Source: Elusimicrobiota bacterium (GTDB lineage Bacteria; Elusimicrobiota; Elusimicrobia; UBA1565). Taken from it: DNA of 64,000 nucleotides. The DNA lies in contig JACPXC010000059.1 of NCBI GenBank assembly GCA_016196755.1, forward strand, positions 124,001 through 188,000. Reading direction: 5' to 3'. The stretch's first letter is position 1. Every line of letters begins with the position of its first letter. This document shows, piece by piece, positions 32,807 to 41,054 of this stretch. Both the position numbers and the translations under genes were made by a program. Under the pieces are notes generated by a model that was not told where the DNA came from, made no database searches, and saw only the letters and a program-made list of their open reading frames with translations.

Positions 32807-33642
32807 GCGCGGAGCCCATCGGCCTCATCGCCGGCTCCGGCCGGTTCCCCGTGCTGTTCGCCCAGGAGGCGCGCCGCCGGGGCAGCCGCGTGGTCGCCGT
32901 GGCGCTCAAAGGGGTCACCGACGTCCCCGCGCTCGAGGCCGCGGCCGATGAGGTGCGCGGCTTCGCCCTGGGCCAGGTCACCGGGCCCCTGGACTTCCTC
33001 AAGGGCGCCGGGGTCAAGCGCGTGGTCATGGCCGGCAAGGTCCAGCACGTCTCGCTCTTCGGCGGCGTCATCCCGGACTTCCGCGCGGTCAAGATCCTGG
33101 CCGGCCTCAAGGACCGGCGCACCGACACGATCCTCTCGGCCATCGCCGACGAGTTCAAGAAGGAGGGGCTCGAGGTCCTCTCCTCGGCCACCTACCTCTC
33201 CCACCTCATCGCCGCCGCGGGGCCGCTGAGCAAGCGCCGGCCCTCCGCCGCCGAGGAGGCCGACGCGGCGCTCGGCTGGAAGGCCGCCAAGGCCCTGGCC
33301 GGGCTGGACGTGGGCCAGAGCGTCGTCGTCCAGGGCAAGGCCGTCGTCGCCGTCGAGGCGATGGAGGGCACCGACGCCACCGTGCGCCGCGCCGCGGAGC
33401 TCGTGCGCTCCAACGGCGACGCGCCCAAGCTCGTCGTCGTCAAGGTCGCCAAGCCGCGCCAGGATTTCCGCTTCGACCTGCCGGTCGTGGGCCTCGAGAC
33501 CCTGGCCGTCCTCAAGGAGGCCGGCGCCACCGCCCTGGCCCTCGAGGCCGGCAAGACCTTGATATTCGACCGTGAAGCGTTCGCGCGCGGGGCCGACGCC
33601 CAGGACCTGGCGGTGTGGGCCATCTCCGGGGAGGACGTGTGA
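32803..33642 (+). CDS. lpxI: UDP-2,3-diacylglucosamine pyrophosphatase LpxI, probable CTG start
   Basis: 279 residues if initiated at the CTG at 32803, which overlaps the lpxA stop as CTGA and stands 7 nt after AGAGG. No ATG, GTG or TTG is available at the expected N-terminus: the conserved IGLIAGSGRFPVLFAQEA begins five codons after this CTG, and the next in-frame GTG would delete the GSGRFP motif. The C-terminal catalytic domain contains PRQDFRFDLPVVG with the Asp expected for LpxI. It cleaves UDP-2,3-diacylglucosamine to lipid X and UMP and replaces LpxH in this organism. Stop overlaps the next start (GTGA). Confidence 0.9.
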   Translation: MSAEPIGLIAGSGRFPVLFAQEARRRGSRVVAVALKGVTDVPALEAAADEVRGFALGQVTGPLDFLKGAGVKRVVMAGKVQHVSLFGGVIPDFRAVKILAGLKDRRTDTILSAIADEFKKEGLEVLSSATYLSHLIAAAGPLSKRRPSAAEEADAALGWKAAKALAGLDVGQSVVVQGKAVVAVEAMEGTDATVRRAAELVRSNGDAPKLVVVKVAKPRQDFRFDLPVVGLETLAVLKEAGATALALEAGKTLIFDREAFARGADAQDLAVWAISGEDV

Positions 33643-34682
33643 GCAAGCGCCTCAAGATCGGCGTCGTCGGCGGGGGGCGGATGGGCTCCCTGCACGCCCG
33701 CATCCTCGGCAAACACCCGGGCTTCGAGCTCGTCGGCGTGGCCGACACCGACCGCTGGCGCGCCCAGCTCGTGGCCTGGCGGGCCGGGACCTCGCCCTAC
33801 AAGGACTACGAGGACCTCATCGCCAAGGTCGACGCCGTCATCGTGGCCGTCCCCACCGAGTTCCACTTCAAGGTCGGCATGGCCGCGCTCGAGGCCGGCA
33901 AGCACGTCTTGATCGAGAAGCCCATCGCCGCCACCGTGGCCGAGGCCAAAGCCCTGCTCGACAAGGCCGCCGAGCGCAAGGTCCAGCTCCAGGTCGGCCA
34001 CATCGAGCGCTTCAATCCCGCGGTCCTGGCCGCCATCCCCCACATCCGCGAGCCGCGCTTCATCACCGTCGAGCGCCTCGGCCCCTACGACCCTCGGGTC
34101 TCGGGGATCGGGGTCGTGCTCGACCTCATGATCCACGACCTCGACATCCTCCTGACCCTGGTCGGCTCGGAGGTCGTCGACCTCGAGGCCCTGGGCGCGT
34201 CGCTGTTCGGCAAGCACGAGGACATCGCCAACGTCCGGGTGCGCTTCAAGAACGGCTGCGTGGCCGACCTCACGGCCAGCCGCATGTCGATCAAGCGTTG
34301 CCGCAAGATCCGCATCTTCCAGGCCTCGAGCTACATCTCGCTCGACTACCTCAACGCCGACCTGCGGGTCTACAAGCGCAAGAAACCCGAGATCGAGAGT
34401 TTAAAAGACGTCGAGATCCTCGCCCCGAAGCTGGGCAAGACCGAGCCCCTGCGCTCCGAGCTCGACCACTTCCTCGACTGCATCGTCCACGACCGTAAGC
34501 CCTGGACCTCGGGCGAGCACGGCCTGGAGGCCCTGGCCCTGGCCCTGCAGGTGATCGACGAGCTCGAGAAGTACGAGCTCTCGCACCACACGCGCTCCAC
34601 CGCCTTCCTGCCGCGCTGGGCCGGCGGCCTCAAGCGTCTGGCCGGCGCGGTCGGCCGCGCCGTGAGGAGCCCCGAGGAGTGA
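33639..34682 (+). CDS. Gfo/Idh/MocA-family oxidoreductase inside the lpx operon (GnnA-like)
   Basis: 347 residues from a GTG at 33639, with GGGGAGG 4 nt upstream. The Rossmann start is KIGVVGGGRMGSLHARILG. HVLIEKPIAATVAEAKALLD is the EKP motif and VGHIERFNPAVLAA follows, with the late HDLDILL motif. Its place between lpxI and lpxB resembles GnnA, which oxidises C3 of UDP-GlcNAc so that GnnB can aminate it to make amide-linked lipid A. No GnnB-type (DegT) aminotransferase is present in the window. A GnnA role is therefore only a guess; related oxidoreductases occur at this site in other bacteria without known function. Confidence 0.8.
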   Translation: MSKRLKIGVVGGGRMGSLHARILGKHPGFELVGVADTDRWRAQLVAWRAGTSPYKDYEDLIAKVDAVIVAVPTEFHFKVGMAALEAGKHVLIEKPIAATVAEAKALLDKAAERKVQLQVGHIERFNPAVLAAIPHIREPRFITVERLGPYDPRVSGIGVVLDLMIHDLDILLTLVGSEVVDLEALGASLFGKHEDIANVRVRFKNGCVADLTASRMSIKRCRKIRIFQASSYISLDYLNADLRVYKRKKPEIESLKDVEILAPKLGKTEPLRSELDHFLDCIVHDRKPWTSGEHGLEALALALQVIDELEKYELSHHTRSTAFLPRWAGGLKRLAGAVGRAVRSPEE

Positions 34683-35836
34683 AGCGCGTCCTCATCGCCG
34701 CCGGCGACCCCTCCGGCGACCTCTACGCCTCGATGCTCGTCGCCGAGCTGCGCCGCCGCTCGCCCGGGATCACGTTCGCCGCGGTGGCGGGGCCGCTGAC
34801 CCGTTCGGCGCTGGGCCCGGGTGACGAGTTCCTCGAGGACCTGGCCTCGTTGGGCGTCACGGGCTTCGTCGAGCCGGTGCGCCGCCTGCCGCGCTTCGCG
34901 CGCCTTCGCGGCCGGCTCGACGCCCTGCTGGCCCGCGGCGGGGCCGACGCGGTCCTCTGCATCGACTTCTGGGGCTTTAATTCCACCATCCTCGAGGCCG
35001 CCCGCGCGCGCAAGGTCCCCGCCTACTATTTCATCAGCCCCCAGGTATGGGCCAGCCGGCCCGGCCGCGTGGCGCGCATAAAGAAGTGCGTCAGGAAGAT
35101 GCTCGTCATCTTCCCGTTCGAGGAGACGCTCTACCGCCAGAAGGGCGTCCCGGTCAAATGGGTGGGCCATCCCCTGCTGGACCTCTTGCCCACGCCGCGC
35201 CGCGAACGCCCGCTGACCGACCCCCTGCGCCTGGGGCTTTTGCCTGGCTCGCGGCTCAGCGAGCTGCGCCGCCATCTGCCCTTGTTTCTGAGCGCCCTCG
35301 GGCGCATCGCGCGCGACTACCCCAGCCTCGAGGTCACCGTCTTCGCGGCCCAGCCGCTGCCCGACCTGCACTACCGGCGCCTCCTGGCCGGCTTCCGCCT
35401 GCCCGGCGGCGGCCGACCGCGCATCGTCCGCGAGACCGACTACGCCGAGCGCGCCCGCCAGGACCTCGTGCTGTCCTCCTCGGGGACGGCCACGCTCGAG
35501 AACGCCCTGCTGGGCCTGCCGATGGTCGTGGTCTACAAGCTCTCCTGGCCGACCTACCTCCTGGCCCGGGCCCTCATCAAGGTCCGCCACATCGCCATGC
35601 CGAACCTGCTGGCCGGCAAGGCCCTGGTCCCCGAGCTCATCCAGCACGAGGCCACGCCCGCCGGCGTCGCCGCCGCGGCGCTGGGCCTGCTCGAGGATCC
35701 GCGCCGCCTGTACGCCCTGCGCGCCGAGCTCTTGGCCCTGCGCGAGCTGCTCGGCGGGCCGGGTGCGATCGCCCGCGCGGCCGAGACCCTGCTGGCCGAG
35801 CCCGCGCTCAAAAGCCCGCTCGAGGCCTTAAGATGA
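34679..35836 (+). CDS. lpxB: Lipid-A-disaccharide synthase LpxB
   Basis: 385 residues, GT19 family GT-B fold. The N-terminal KRVLIAAGDPSGDLYASMLV is the LpxB signature (AGE-x-SGD in E. coli, here AGDPSGD). CIDFWGFN, YYFISPQVWASRPGRV and LLPGSRLSELRRHLP follow. The late SSSGTATLENALLGLPMVVV motif lies in the nucleotide site. It condenses lipid X with UDP-diacylglucosamine. The start is a GTG overlapping the oxidoreductase stop, and the end overlaps the msbA-like start (ATGA). Confidence 0.94.
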   Translation: MKRVLIAAGDPSGDLYASMLVAELRRRSPGITFAAVAGPLTRSALGPGDEFLEDLASLGVTGFVEPVRRLPRFARLRGRLDALLARGGADAVLCIDFWGFNSTILEAARARKVPAYYFISPQVWASRPGRVARIKKCVRKMLVIFPFEETLYRQKGVPVKWVGHPLLDLLPTPRRERPLTDPLRLGLLPGSRLSELRRHLPLFLSALGRIARDYPSLEVTVFAAQPLPDLHYRRLLAGFRLPGGGRPRIVRETDYAERARQDLVLSSSGTATLENALLGLPMVVVYKLSWPTYLLARALIKVRHIAMPNLLAGKALVPELIQHEATPAGVAAAALGLLEDPRRLYALRAELLALRELLGGPGAIARAAETLLAEPALKSPLEALR

Positions 35837-37653
35837 TCGAGAAGAGCGCCTGGGACCGCTTCGCCCCGTACCTGCGCCCCTACCGCCTGCGCTTCGCGCA
35901 GGCGGGGGTGGCGATGGTCATCGTCGCCGCCTCCAACGGCGCGGTGGCCTGGATCCTCAAGCCCGTCATCGACGGCCTCTTCCTGCAAAAGGACATCCTG
36001 ACCTCGAAAGGGGTCCTGACGCCTTACCTGCGCCCGCTGACCGAAGCCTTCGAGCTGGGGGCCATGTCGAACCTGGTGCTCATCACCGCGGCGGTGCCGG
36101 CCCTCATGCTGGTCAAGTCGGTGGCGGCCTACGCCCAGAACTACCTAATGAGCTGGATCGGCCAGCGCGTCACCCAGGAGCTCAGGGAGGATCTGTTCCG
36201 CCACCTGCACCGGCTCTCGCTCGACTACTACACGGCCAACCGCTCGGCCGAGATCCTGGCCCGGGTCACCAACGATCTGGCGATGGTCCAGTCCACCCTG
36301 CAGTTCTTGCCGCTCTACCTCATCCGCGACCTGCTGACCGTGGTGTCGCTGATGTTCGTCCTCTTCTACCGCCACTGGCGCTTCGCGTCGATGGCCATCG
36401 CCGTACTGCCGATCGCGGCCGTCGTGCTCTTCGTCCTGGGCCGCAAGATGCGCGACGCCTCGCGCTCGAGCCAGGAGATCATGGGTACGCTCTACCACCG
36501 CTTCCAGGAGAGCCTGCAGGGCATGATGCTCATCAAAGCCTTCAACTACGAGGAAGGCGCCATCGCGCGCTTCCGCGAGGAGAACGCCAGCTTCTTCGTC
36601 GAGATGATGCGCTACCTGCGCGCCACCGCGCTCTCGGGCCCGCTCATGGAGTTCTTCGGCTCGATCGTCATAGCGGGCCTGCTCTACATCGGCGGCCGCG
36701 AGATCCTCTTGGGCCGCATGACGCCGGGCGACTTCTCGGTGTTCTTGGCCGCCTTCTTCATGGCCTACGCGCCGACCAAGAACCTGGGGCGGCTCAACTC
36801 CGAGCTGCAGCGCGGCCTGGCCTCGGGCGAGCGCATCTTCCAGATCCTAGACGAGCGTCCGCGCGTCGTCGACAAGCCCGGCGCGGTCCGCTTCGACAGC
36901 CTCAAGGCCTCCGTCGGCCTGGAGAACGTCACCTTCCGCTACCCCTCGCGCGAGGTCCCCGCGCTCGACGACGTCACCCTCGAGGTCCGCCGCGGCCAGA
37001 CCGTGGCCGTGGTCGGCCCCTCGGGCTCGGGCAAGAGCACCCTGGCCCAGCTGCTCTTGCGCCTCTACGACCCCGCGGCGGGCCGGGTGGCCGTCGACGG
37101 CCTCGCCCTCGCGGACCTCGACATCCGCTCGTTCCGCGACCGGGTCGGCATCGTCACTCAAGAGACCGTGCTCTTCAACGACACCGTGGCCGCCAACATC
37201 ATCATCGGCCGCCCCGGGGTCTCGCCCGACGACGTGCGCCGCGCCGCCGTCATCGCCGACGCGGCGCGCTTCATCGACGCCCTGCCCCAGGGCTTCGACA
37301 CCCCGCTGGGCGACCGCGGCCTGCGCCTCTCGGGCGGCCAGCGCCAGCGCCTGGCCATCGCCCGCGCCGTGCTCAAGAACCCCGACCTCCTCATCTTAGA
37401 CGAGGCCACCTCCAACCTCGACTCGACCTCCGAGGCCGAGATCCAGGGTGCTATGGAGCGCGTGATGACCGGCCGCACCGTGCTCGTCATCGCCCACCGG
37501 CTCTCCACGGTCCAGCACGCCGACCGGATCTTCGCGCTGGAGTCCGGACGGGTCGTCGAGGCCGGTACACACCGCGAACTGCTCATCGCGGGCGGGCTCT
37601 ACCGCAGGCTCTGGGAGATGCAGCAGGGCGCCGAGAAGGAGGCCAAGGCATGA
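35833..37653 (+). CDS. msbA: MsbA-like lipid exporter, ABC transporter with fused membrane and ATPase domains
   Basis: 606 residues. Six transmembrane helices (residues about 15-320, including MVIVAASNGAVAWILKP and LTVVSLMFVLFY), then the ATPase with Walker A GPSGSGKST at about 395-403, the LSGGQRQRLAIARA signature at about 499 and Walker B LLILDEATSNLD at about 520. As the gene after lpxB it should flip newly made lipid A-core across the inner membrane. Overlaps lpxB and the ZIP gene by 4 bases each. General multidrug/lipid ABC exporters look similar; the context supports MsbA. Confidence 0.9.
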   Translation: MIEKSAWDRFAPYLRPYRLRFAQAGVAMVIVAASNGAVAWILKPVIDGLFLQKDILTSKGVLTPYLRPLTEAFELGAMSNLVLITAAVPALMLVKSVAAYAQNYLMSWIGQRVTQELREDLFRHLHRLSLDYYTANRSAEILARVTNDLAMVQSTLQFLPLYLIRDLLTVVSLMFVLFYRHWRFASMAIAVLPIAAVVLFVLGRKMRDASRSSQEIMGTLYHRFQESLQGMMLIKAFNYEEGAIARFREENASFFVEMMRYLRATALSGPLMEFFGSIVIAGLLYIGGREILLGRMTPGDFSVFLAAFFMAYAPTKNLGRLNSELQRGLASGERIFQILDERPRVVDKPGAVRFDSLKASVGLENVTFRYPSREVPALDDVTLEVRRGQTVAVVGPSGSGKSTLAQLLLRLYDPAAGRVAVDGLALADLDIRSFRDRVGIVTQETVLFNDTVAANIIIGRPGVSPDDVRRAAVIADAARFIDALPQGFDTPLGDRGLRLSGGQRQRLAIARAVLKNPDLLILDEATSNLDSTSEAEIQGAMERVMTGRTVLVIAHRLSTVQHADRIFALESGRVVEAGTHRELLIAGGLYRRLWEMQQGAEKEAKA

Positions 37654-38375
37654 GCGCGGAGCTCTTGGCCTTCAACGCGGCGGCGACGGGATTTACGATG
37701 CTGGGCGGGGTCATCCCCCTCTCCCCCGGCGCGCTCTCGCCGCGCTGGCTGTGGCGCCTGTTCTCGCTGCGCTCGGGCGTGCTCCTGGCCGTGGCCTTCG
37801 TCGAGGTCCTCCCCCATGCCTGGAAGGTCAGCCCGGTCGGGGCGGGTTGGGGCGCGGCGGGGGCGTTCGGCCTGCTCTACGCGATGGGGACCTTGGTCAT
37901 GAGCGACGCCTGCCCCGAGTTCCTCGAGGGCTGTTCGGTGCACCTGCTCAGCGCCTCGGCCCTGGCCGCGCTGTTCATGCACTCCTTCATCGACGGTTTG
38001 AACCTGACCGCCGCCTTCGGCGCCGGAGGCTTGGCCGGCGCGGCGGTGGGGACGGCGATGGCCCTGCACAAGCTGCTCGACGGATTCACGATGACATCGC
38101 TCTTGTCGAAGAGCGGCTACGGCCGCGGGGCCTCGCTGGCGGCCCTGGCCGCGGTGGCCGCGGCGACCCCGCTGGGCAGCTTCCTCTCGGTGGCCGGCCT
38201 TCAGACCCTGGCTCCCGCCTTCGAGGCGGGCGTGCTGGGCTTTGCGGCCGGGTCCTTCATCTACATCGCGGCCGGCGACGTCCTGCCGCGCCTGCACCGT
38301 TCCGAGGACCGCTCGTCCTTGGGCTATTTCGCCGGCGGCATGGCGCTGATCGCCGCGCTCAGAGGACACCCGTGA
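37650..38375 (+). CDS. ZIP-family metal transporter
   Basis: 241 residues, eight predicted helices. The conserved metal-binding helices are present: FMHSFIDGLNLTAAF (His-Ser-x-x-Asp-Gly) and ALHKLLDGFTMTSLL (His-Lys-x-x-Asp-Gly). An earlier VAFVEVLPHAW contributes the E/H of the third helix. It probably imports Zn or another divalent metal. The enzymes LpxC and possibly others upstream need zinc, but joint expression is only implied by the ATGA overlaps on both sides. The His-rich loop usual between TM3 and TM4 is missing. Confidence 0.85.
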   Translation: MSAELLAFNAAATGFTMLGGVIPLSPGALSPRWLWRLFSLRSGVLLAVAFVEVLPHAWKVSPVGAGWGAAGAFGLLYAMGTLVMSDACPEFLEGCSVHLLSASALAALFMHSFIDGLNLTAAFGAGGLAGAAVGTAMALHKLLDGFTMTSLLSKSGYGRGASLAALAAVAAATPLGSFLSVAGLQTLAPAFEAGVLGFAAGSFIYIAAGDVLPRLHRSEDRSSLGYFAGGMALIAALRGHP

Positions 38376-39847
38376 CCGAGCCTAGCGCGACACCCACCCC
38401 GGAGGGAAGGCTCAACGAGATGCTCGACAAGGTGCGCGCCTATTCCCCGCACGCCGACCTGGCCCCTCTCGAGAAGGCCTACGCCTACTCGCTCAAGGCC
38501 CACGAGCACCAGGCCCGGGCCTCGGGCGAACACTACTTCGTCCACTGCGCCGCGGTGGCCGACAGCCTGATCGACTTCAAGCTCGACCTCCCCACCGTCT
38601 GCGCGGGCCTGCTCCACGACGTCCTGGAAGACACCCCGGTGACCCGCGACCAGCTGGCCGCCGAGTTCGGCCAGGAGGTGGCGCTCCTCGTCGAAGGCGT
38701 GACCAAGCTCGACACTCTGCAGTTCGTCTCGCGCGACGAGGCCCAGGCCGAGAACTGGCGCAAGATGATGCTGGCCACCGCCCAGGACATCCGCGTCATC
38801 CTCATCAAACTGGCCGACCGCCTCCATAACATGAAGACGCTCAACTATCTGGCGCGCGAGCGCCAGGAGCGCATCGCCCACGAGACGGTCTCGCTCTACG
38901 CCCCGCTGGCCCACCGCCTCGGGATGTTCCGCTTAAAGAGCGAGCTGGAAGACCTGGCGTTCATGTACACGCACCCCGAGGAGCATGCCCGGCTCGACGC
39001 CGAGATGAAGGCGATCTCGGTCGGGCGCGACGCGGCGCTGGAGAGGTTCAAGGCCGCCTTGGAGAAGAAGCTGGCCGACACCAGGATCCCCCACCGCGTG
39101 CTGGCGCGGTCCAAGAGCCTTTGGTCCATCTACCAGAAGATGGAGCGCCAGAAGAAGCCCTTCAGCGAGATCCAAGACGGCATGGGCGTGCGCCTGATCA
39201 CCGACACCATCGCCAACTGCTACGCGCTGTTAGGCTTGGTCCACACCGAGTTCAAGCCGGTGGCCGGCTCGTTCACTGATTACATCTCGGTGCCCAAGCT
39301 CAACCTCTACCAATCTCTCCACACGACGGTGATGTCCGCCCAGGGCGACTTGATCGAGATCCAGCTGCGCACCGAGGAGATGCACCGCACCGCCGAGTTC
39401 GGCATCGCCGCGCACTGGCGCTACAAACTGGGCGCGGCGACCCCCGACGCCCACCTGGAAGAGAAACTCAACTGGCTGCGCCAGTGGATCGAATGGCTGC
39501 AGGACCTAAAGAGCCCCAGAGAGTTCCTGGAAAGCCTCAAGACCGACCTGGAGCTCCACCAGGTCTTCATCTTCACCCCGGCCGGCGAGGTCAAGGTCCT
39601 GCCCGCCGGCGCCACGCCCTTGGACTTCGCTTTCGCCGTCCACACCGAGGTCGGGATGACCTGCGTGGGGGCCAAGGTCAACAACAAGATGGTCAAGCTC
39701 GACTACCAGTTCCTCTCCGGCGACATCTGCGAGATCATCACCAAGCGCGCCTCGGCCCCGAAGAAAGACTGGCTCAATCATGTCCGCACCGCGCGGGCGC
39801 GCTCCAAGATAAGGCATTATCTCCGCGAAAAGGGGATCGTGGCATGA
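38372..39847 (+). CDS. RelA/SpoT-family (p)ppGpp synthetase/hydrolase lacking the ACT domain
   Basis: 491 residues from a GTG overlapping the ZIP stop; full-length enzymes are about 700-740. Domains: HD hydrolase (HYFVHCAAVA, LLHDVLEDT, LADRLHNMKTL), synthetase (IQDGMGVRLITDT, SFTDYISVPKLNLYQSLHTT) and TGS (HQVFIFTPAGEVKVLPAGAT, then FAFAVHTEVG). It stops soon after TGS with a helix that ends KIRHYLREKGIVA, so the helical, zinc-finger and ACT/RRM regulatory domains are absent. Both active sites look intact, so a bifunctional enzyme is likely. It is embedded in the envelope operon and overlaps the next gene by 4 bases. Confidence 0.88.
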   Translation: MTEPSATPTPEGRLNEMLDKVRAYSPHADLAPLEKAYAYSLKAHEHQARASGEHYFVHCAAVADSLIDFKLDLPTVCAGLLHDVLEDTPVTRDQLAAEFGQEVALLVEGVTKLDTLQFVSRDEAQAENWRKMMLATAQDIRVILIKLADRLHNMKTLNYLARERQERIAHETVSLYAPLAHRLGMFRLKSELEDLAFMYTHPEEHARLDAEMKAISVGRDAALERFKAALEKKLADTRIPHRVLARSKSLWSIYQKMERQKKPFSEIQDGMGVRLITDTIANCYALLGLVHTEFKPVAGSFTDYISVPKLNLYQSLHTTVMSAQGDLIEIQLRTEEMHRTAEFGIAAHWRYKLGAATPDAHLEEKLNWLRQWIEWLQDLKSPREFLESLKTDLELHQVFIFTPAGEVKVLPAGATPLDFAFAVHTEVGMTCVGAKVNNKMVKLDYQFLSGDICEIITKRASAPKKDWLNHVRTARARSKIRHYLREKGIVA

Positions 39848-40341
39848 CCGTCACCGAGTTCCTGCACAAGCACGTGGCCTTCCTGGCCGGCATCACCGAG
39901 GCCCAGGCCAAGACCCTGGCCACCAAGGCCGAGCAGAAGCGCTACAAGAAGGGCCAGACCATCCTTTTCAAGGGCGTCAGCGTCGAGGGCCTGCACGTCA
40001 TCGCGGTGGGCAAGGTCTCGGTGCACGCCAAGCCCGATAAGGCCAAGGAATGGATGAAGGTGGCCGAACTCGGCCCCGGCGACGTGTTCGGCGAGATGTC
40101 GATCGTCGAGTTCGCGATGGCTGGGGCGACGATCAAGTGCGAGGTCGACGAGACCCTGCTCTTCGTCATCCCGCAGGACCTGTTCACCGATCTGATGGAG
40201 CAGGACGCGGCGTTTAAACAGAGGGTGGTGGCGCTCATCGAGTCGCGACGGCCGAAGGTGGTCGAGAAGAAACCAGCGACCCCCGCCGCGCCGACCCCCG
40301 CCCCCGCCGTCCCTCCCACCGAGCAGAAGCCTCCGGCGTGA
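39844..40341 (+). CDS. Cyclic-nucleotide-binding-domain protein without DNA-binding domain
   Basis: 165 residues. One CAP-ED/cNMP domain: KRYKKGQTILFKGVSVEGLH, then VIAVGKVSVHA, LGPGDVFGEMSIVEFAMAGA (the GE-x-S/A phosphate-binding cassette is present as GEM-S) and a C-terminal helix, followed by a Pro/Ala tail of 30 residues. The Arg that normally contacts the cyclic phosphate in the cassette (R-S/T-A) is replaced (AMAGATIKCE), so nucleotide binding is doubtful. No HTH is present. It is translationally coupled to the (p)ppGpp enzyme (ATGA), suggesting a regulatory partner. Confidence 0.8.
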   Translation: MTVTEFLHKHVAFLAGITEAQAKTLATKAEQKRYKKGQTILFKGVSVEGLHVIAVGKVSVHAKPDKAKEWMKVAELGPGDVFGEMSIVEFAMAGATIKCEVDETLLFVIPQDLFTDLMEQDAAFKQRVVALIESRRPKVVEKKPATPAAPTPAPAVPPTEQKPPA

Positions 40342-41048
40342 AGGTCCTTCTCGTCGGAGCGGCTTTCCTGCTCCTCACCGCTACGGCCCGCGCCCAGAAC
40401 GCCATGCCGTCGTTCTATTACGACAACCTGAAGGCCGAATGCGACCCGCGCGGCGGAGGCGCCTGCTGCAAGAGCGCCATCGACGAGATGAAGCTCGCCC
40501 AGGCCACGCCGGCCACCGAGAACGGCATGTGTCTCCCCGGCCACACCGTCGTCCGCCCGGCCTGCCGCTGGGCCATCGCCTGGTGCAAGCCCGAGGCCGG
40601 CACCGCCAAGTCCGTCGACAAGCGCCAGACGGCGATGAAGCGCGGCGAGGCCAGCCCCTGGACATCCGGCGGCTCGTTTGACGCCAAGGTCGTAGCGGTG
40701 AAGGGTCCCACCGAGCTCGTCGTCCTGCAGAACGGCCGCCATCGCCACCGCATCATCCTGCGCGGGGTCGTCGCCCCGAAGCCCGGCTCCAAGCACTACA
40801 AGGGCGCGCTGAACCTGGCCCGTAAGCTGGCGCTGGGAAAGGCGGTCAACGTCGAGATGTTCCACAGCGAGACCACCGACCAACGCCGCCAGATCGTCGT
40901 GGTCGGCGGCGAGTTCTCCCTCGCCAACGCCCTGGCGGCCGAGGGCCTGGTCCGCTGGGACGCGCAGGCGGACCCCATCAACCGCCAGCTCCAAGGGGCC
41001 GAAGCGGCGGCGAAGCGGGCCGGAAAGGGGCTCTGGGCGAAGAAGTAG
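40338..41048 (+). CDS. Secreted staphylococcal-nuclease-fold (SNase-like) protein
   Basis: 236 residues from a GTG at 40338. A signal peptide (KVLLVGAAFLLLTATARA) leads into a Cys-containing N-terminal region (ECDPRGGGACCKSAID, then MCLPGH and ACRWAIAWC) and an SNase domain from about residue 115 (FDAKVVAVKGPTELVVLQ, HRIILRGVVAPKPGSKHYKG and FSLANALAAEGLVRW, KGLWAKK). The Arg of the first active-site strand is present (HRIIL). The Glu that acts as base in staphylococcal nuclease falls where this protein has Lys or Gly, so catalysis is doubtful. Last gene of the envelope operon; 6 nt from a convergent gene. Confidence 0.72.
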   Translation: MKVLLVGAAFLLLTATARAQNAMPSFYYDNLKAECDPRGGGACCKSAIDEMKLAQATPATENGMCLPGHTVVRPACRWAIAWCKPEAGTAKSVDKRQTAMKRGEASPWTSGGSFDAKVVAVKGPTELVVLQNGRHRHRIILRGVVAPKPGSKHYKGALNLARKLALGKAVNVEMFHSETTDQRRQIVVVGGEFSLANALAAEGLVRWDAQADPINRQLQGAEAAAKRAGKGLWAKK

Positions 41049-41054
41049 ATGGAC

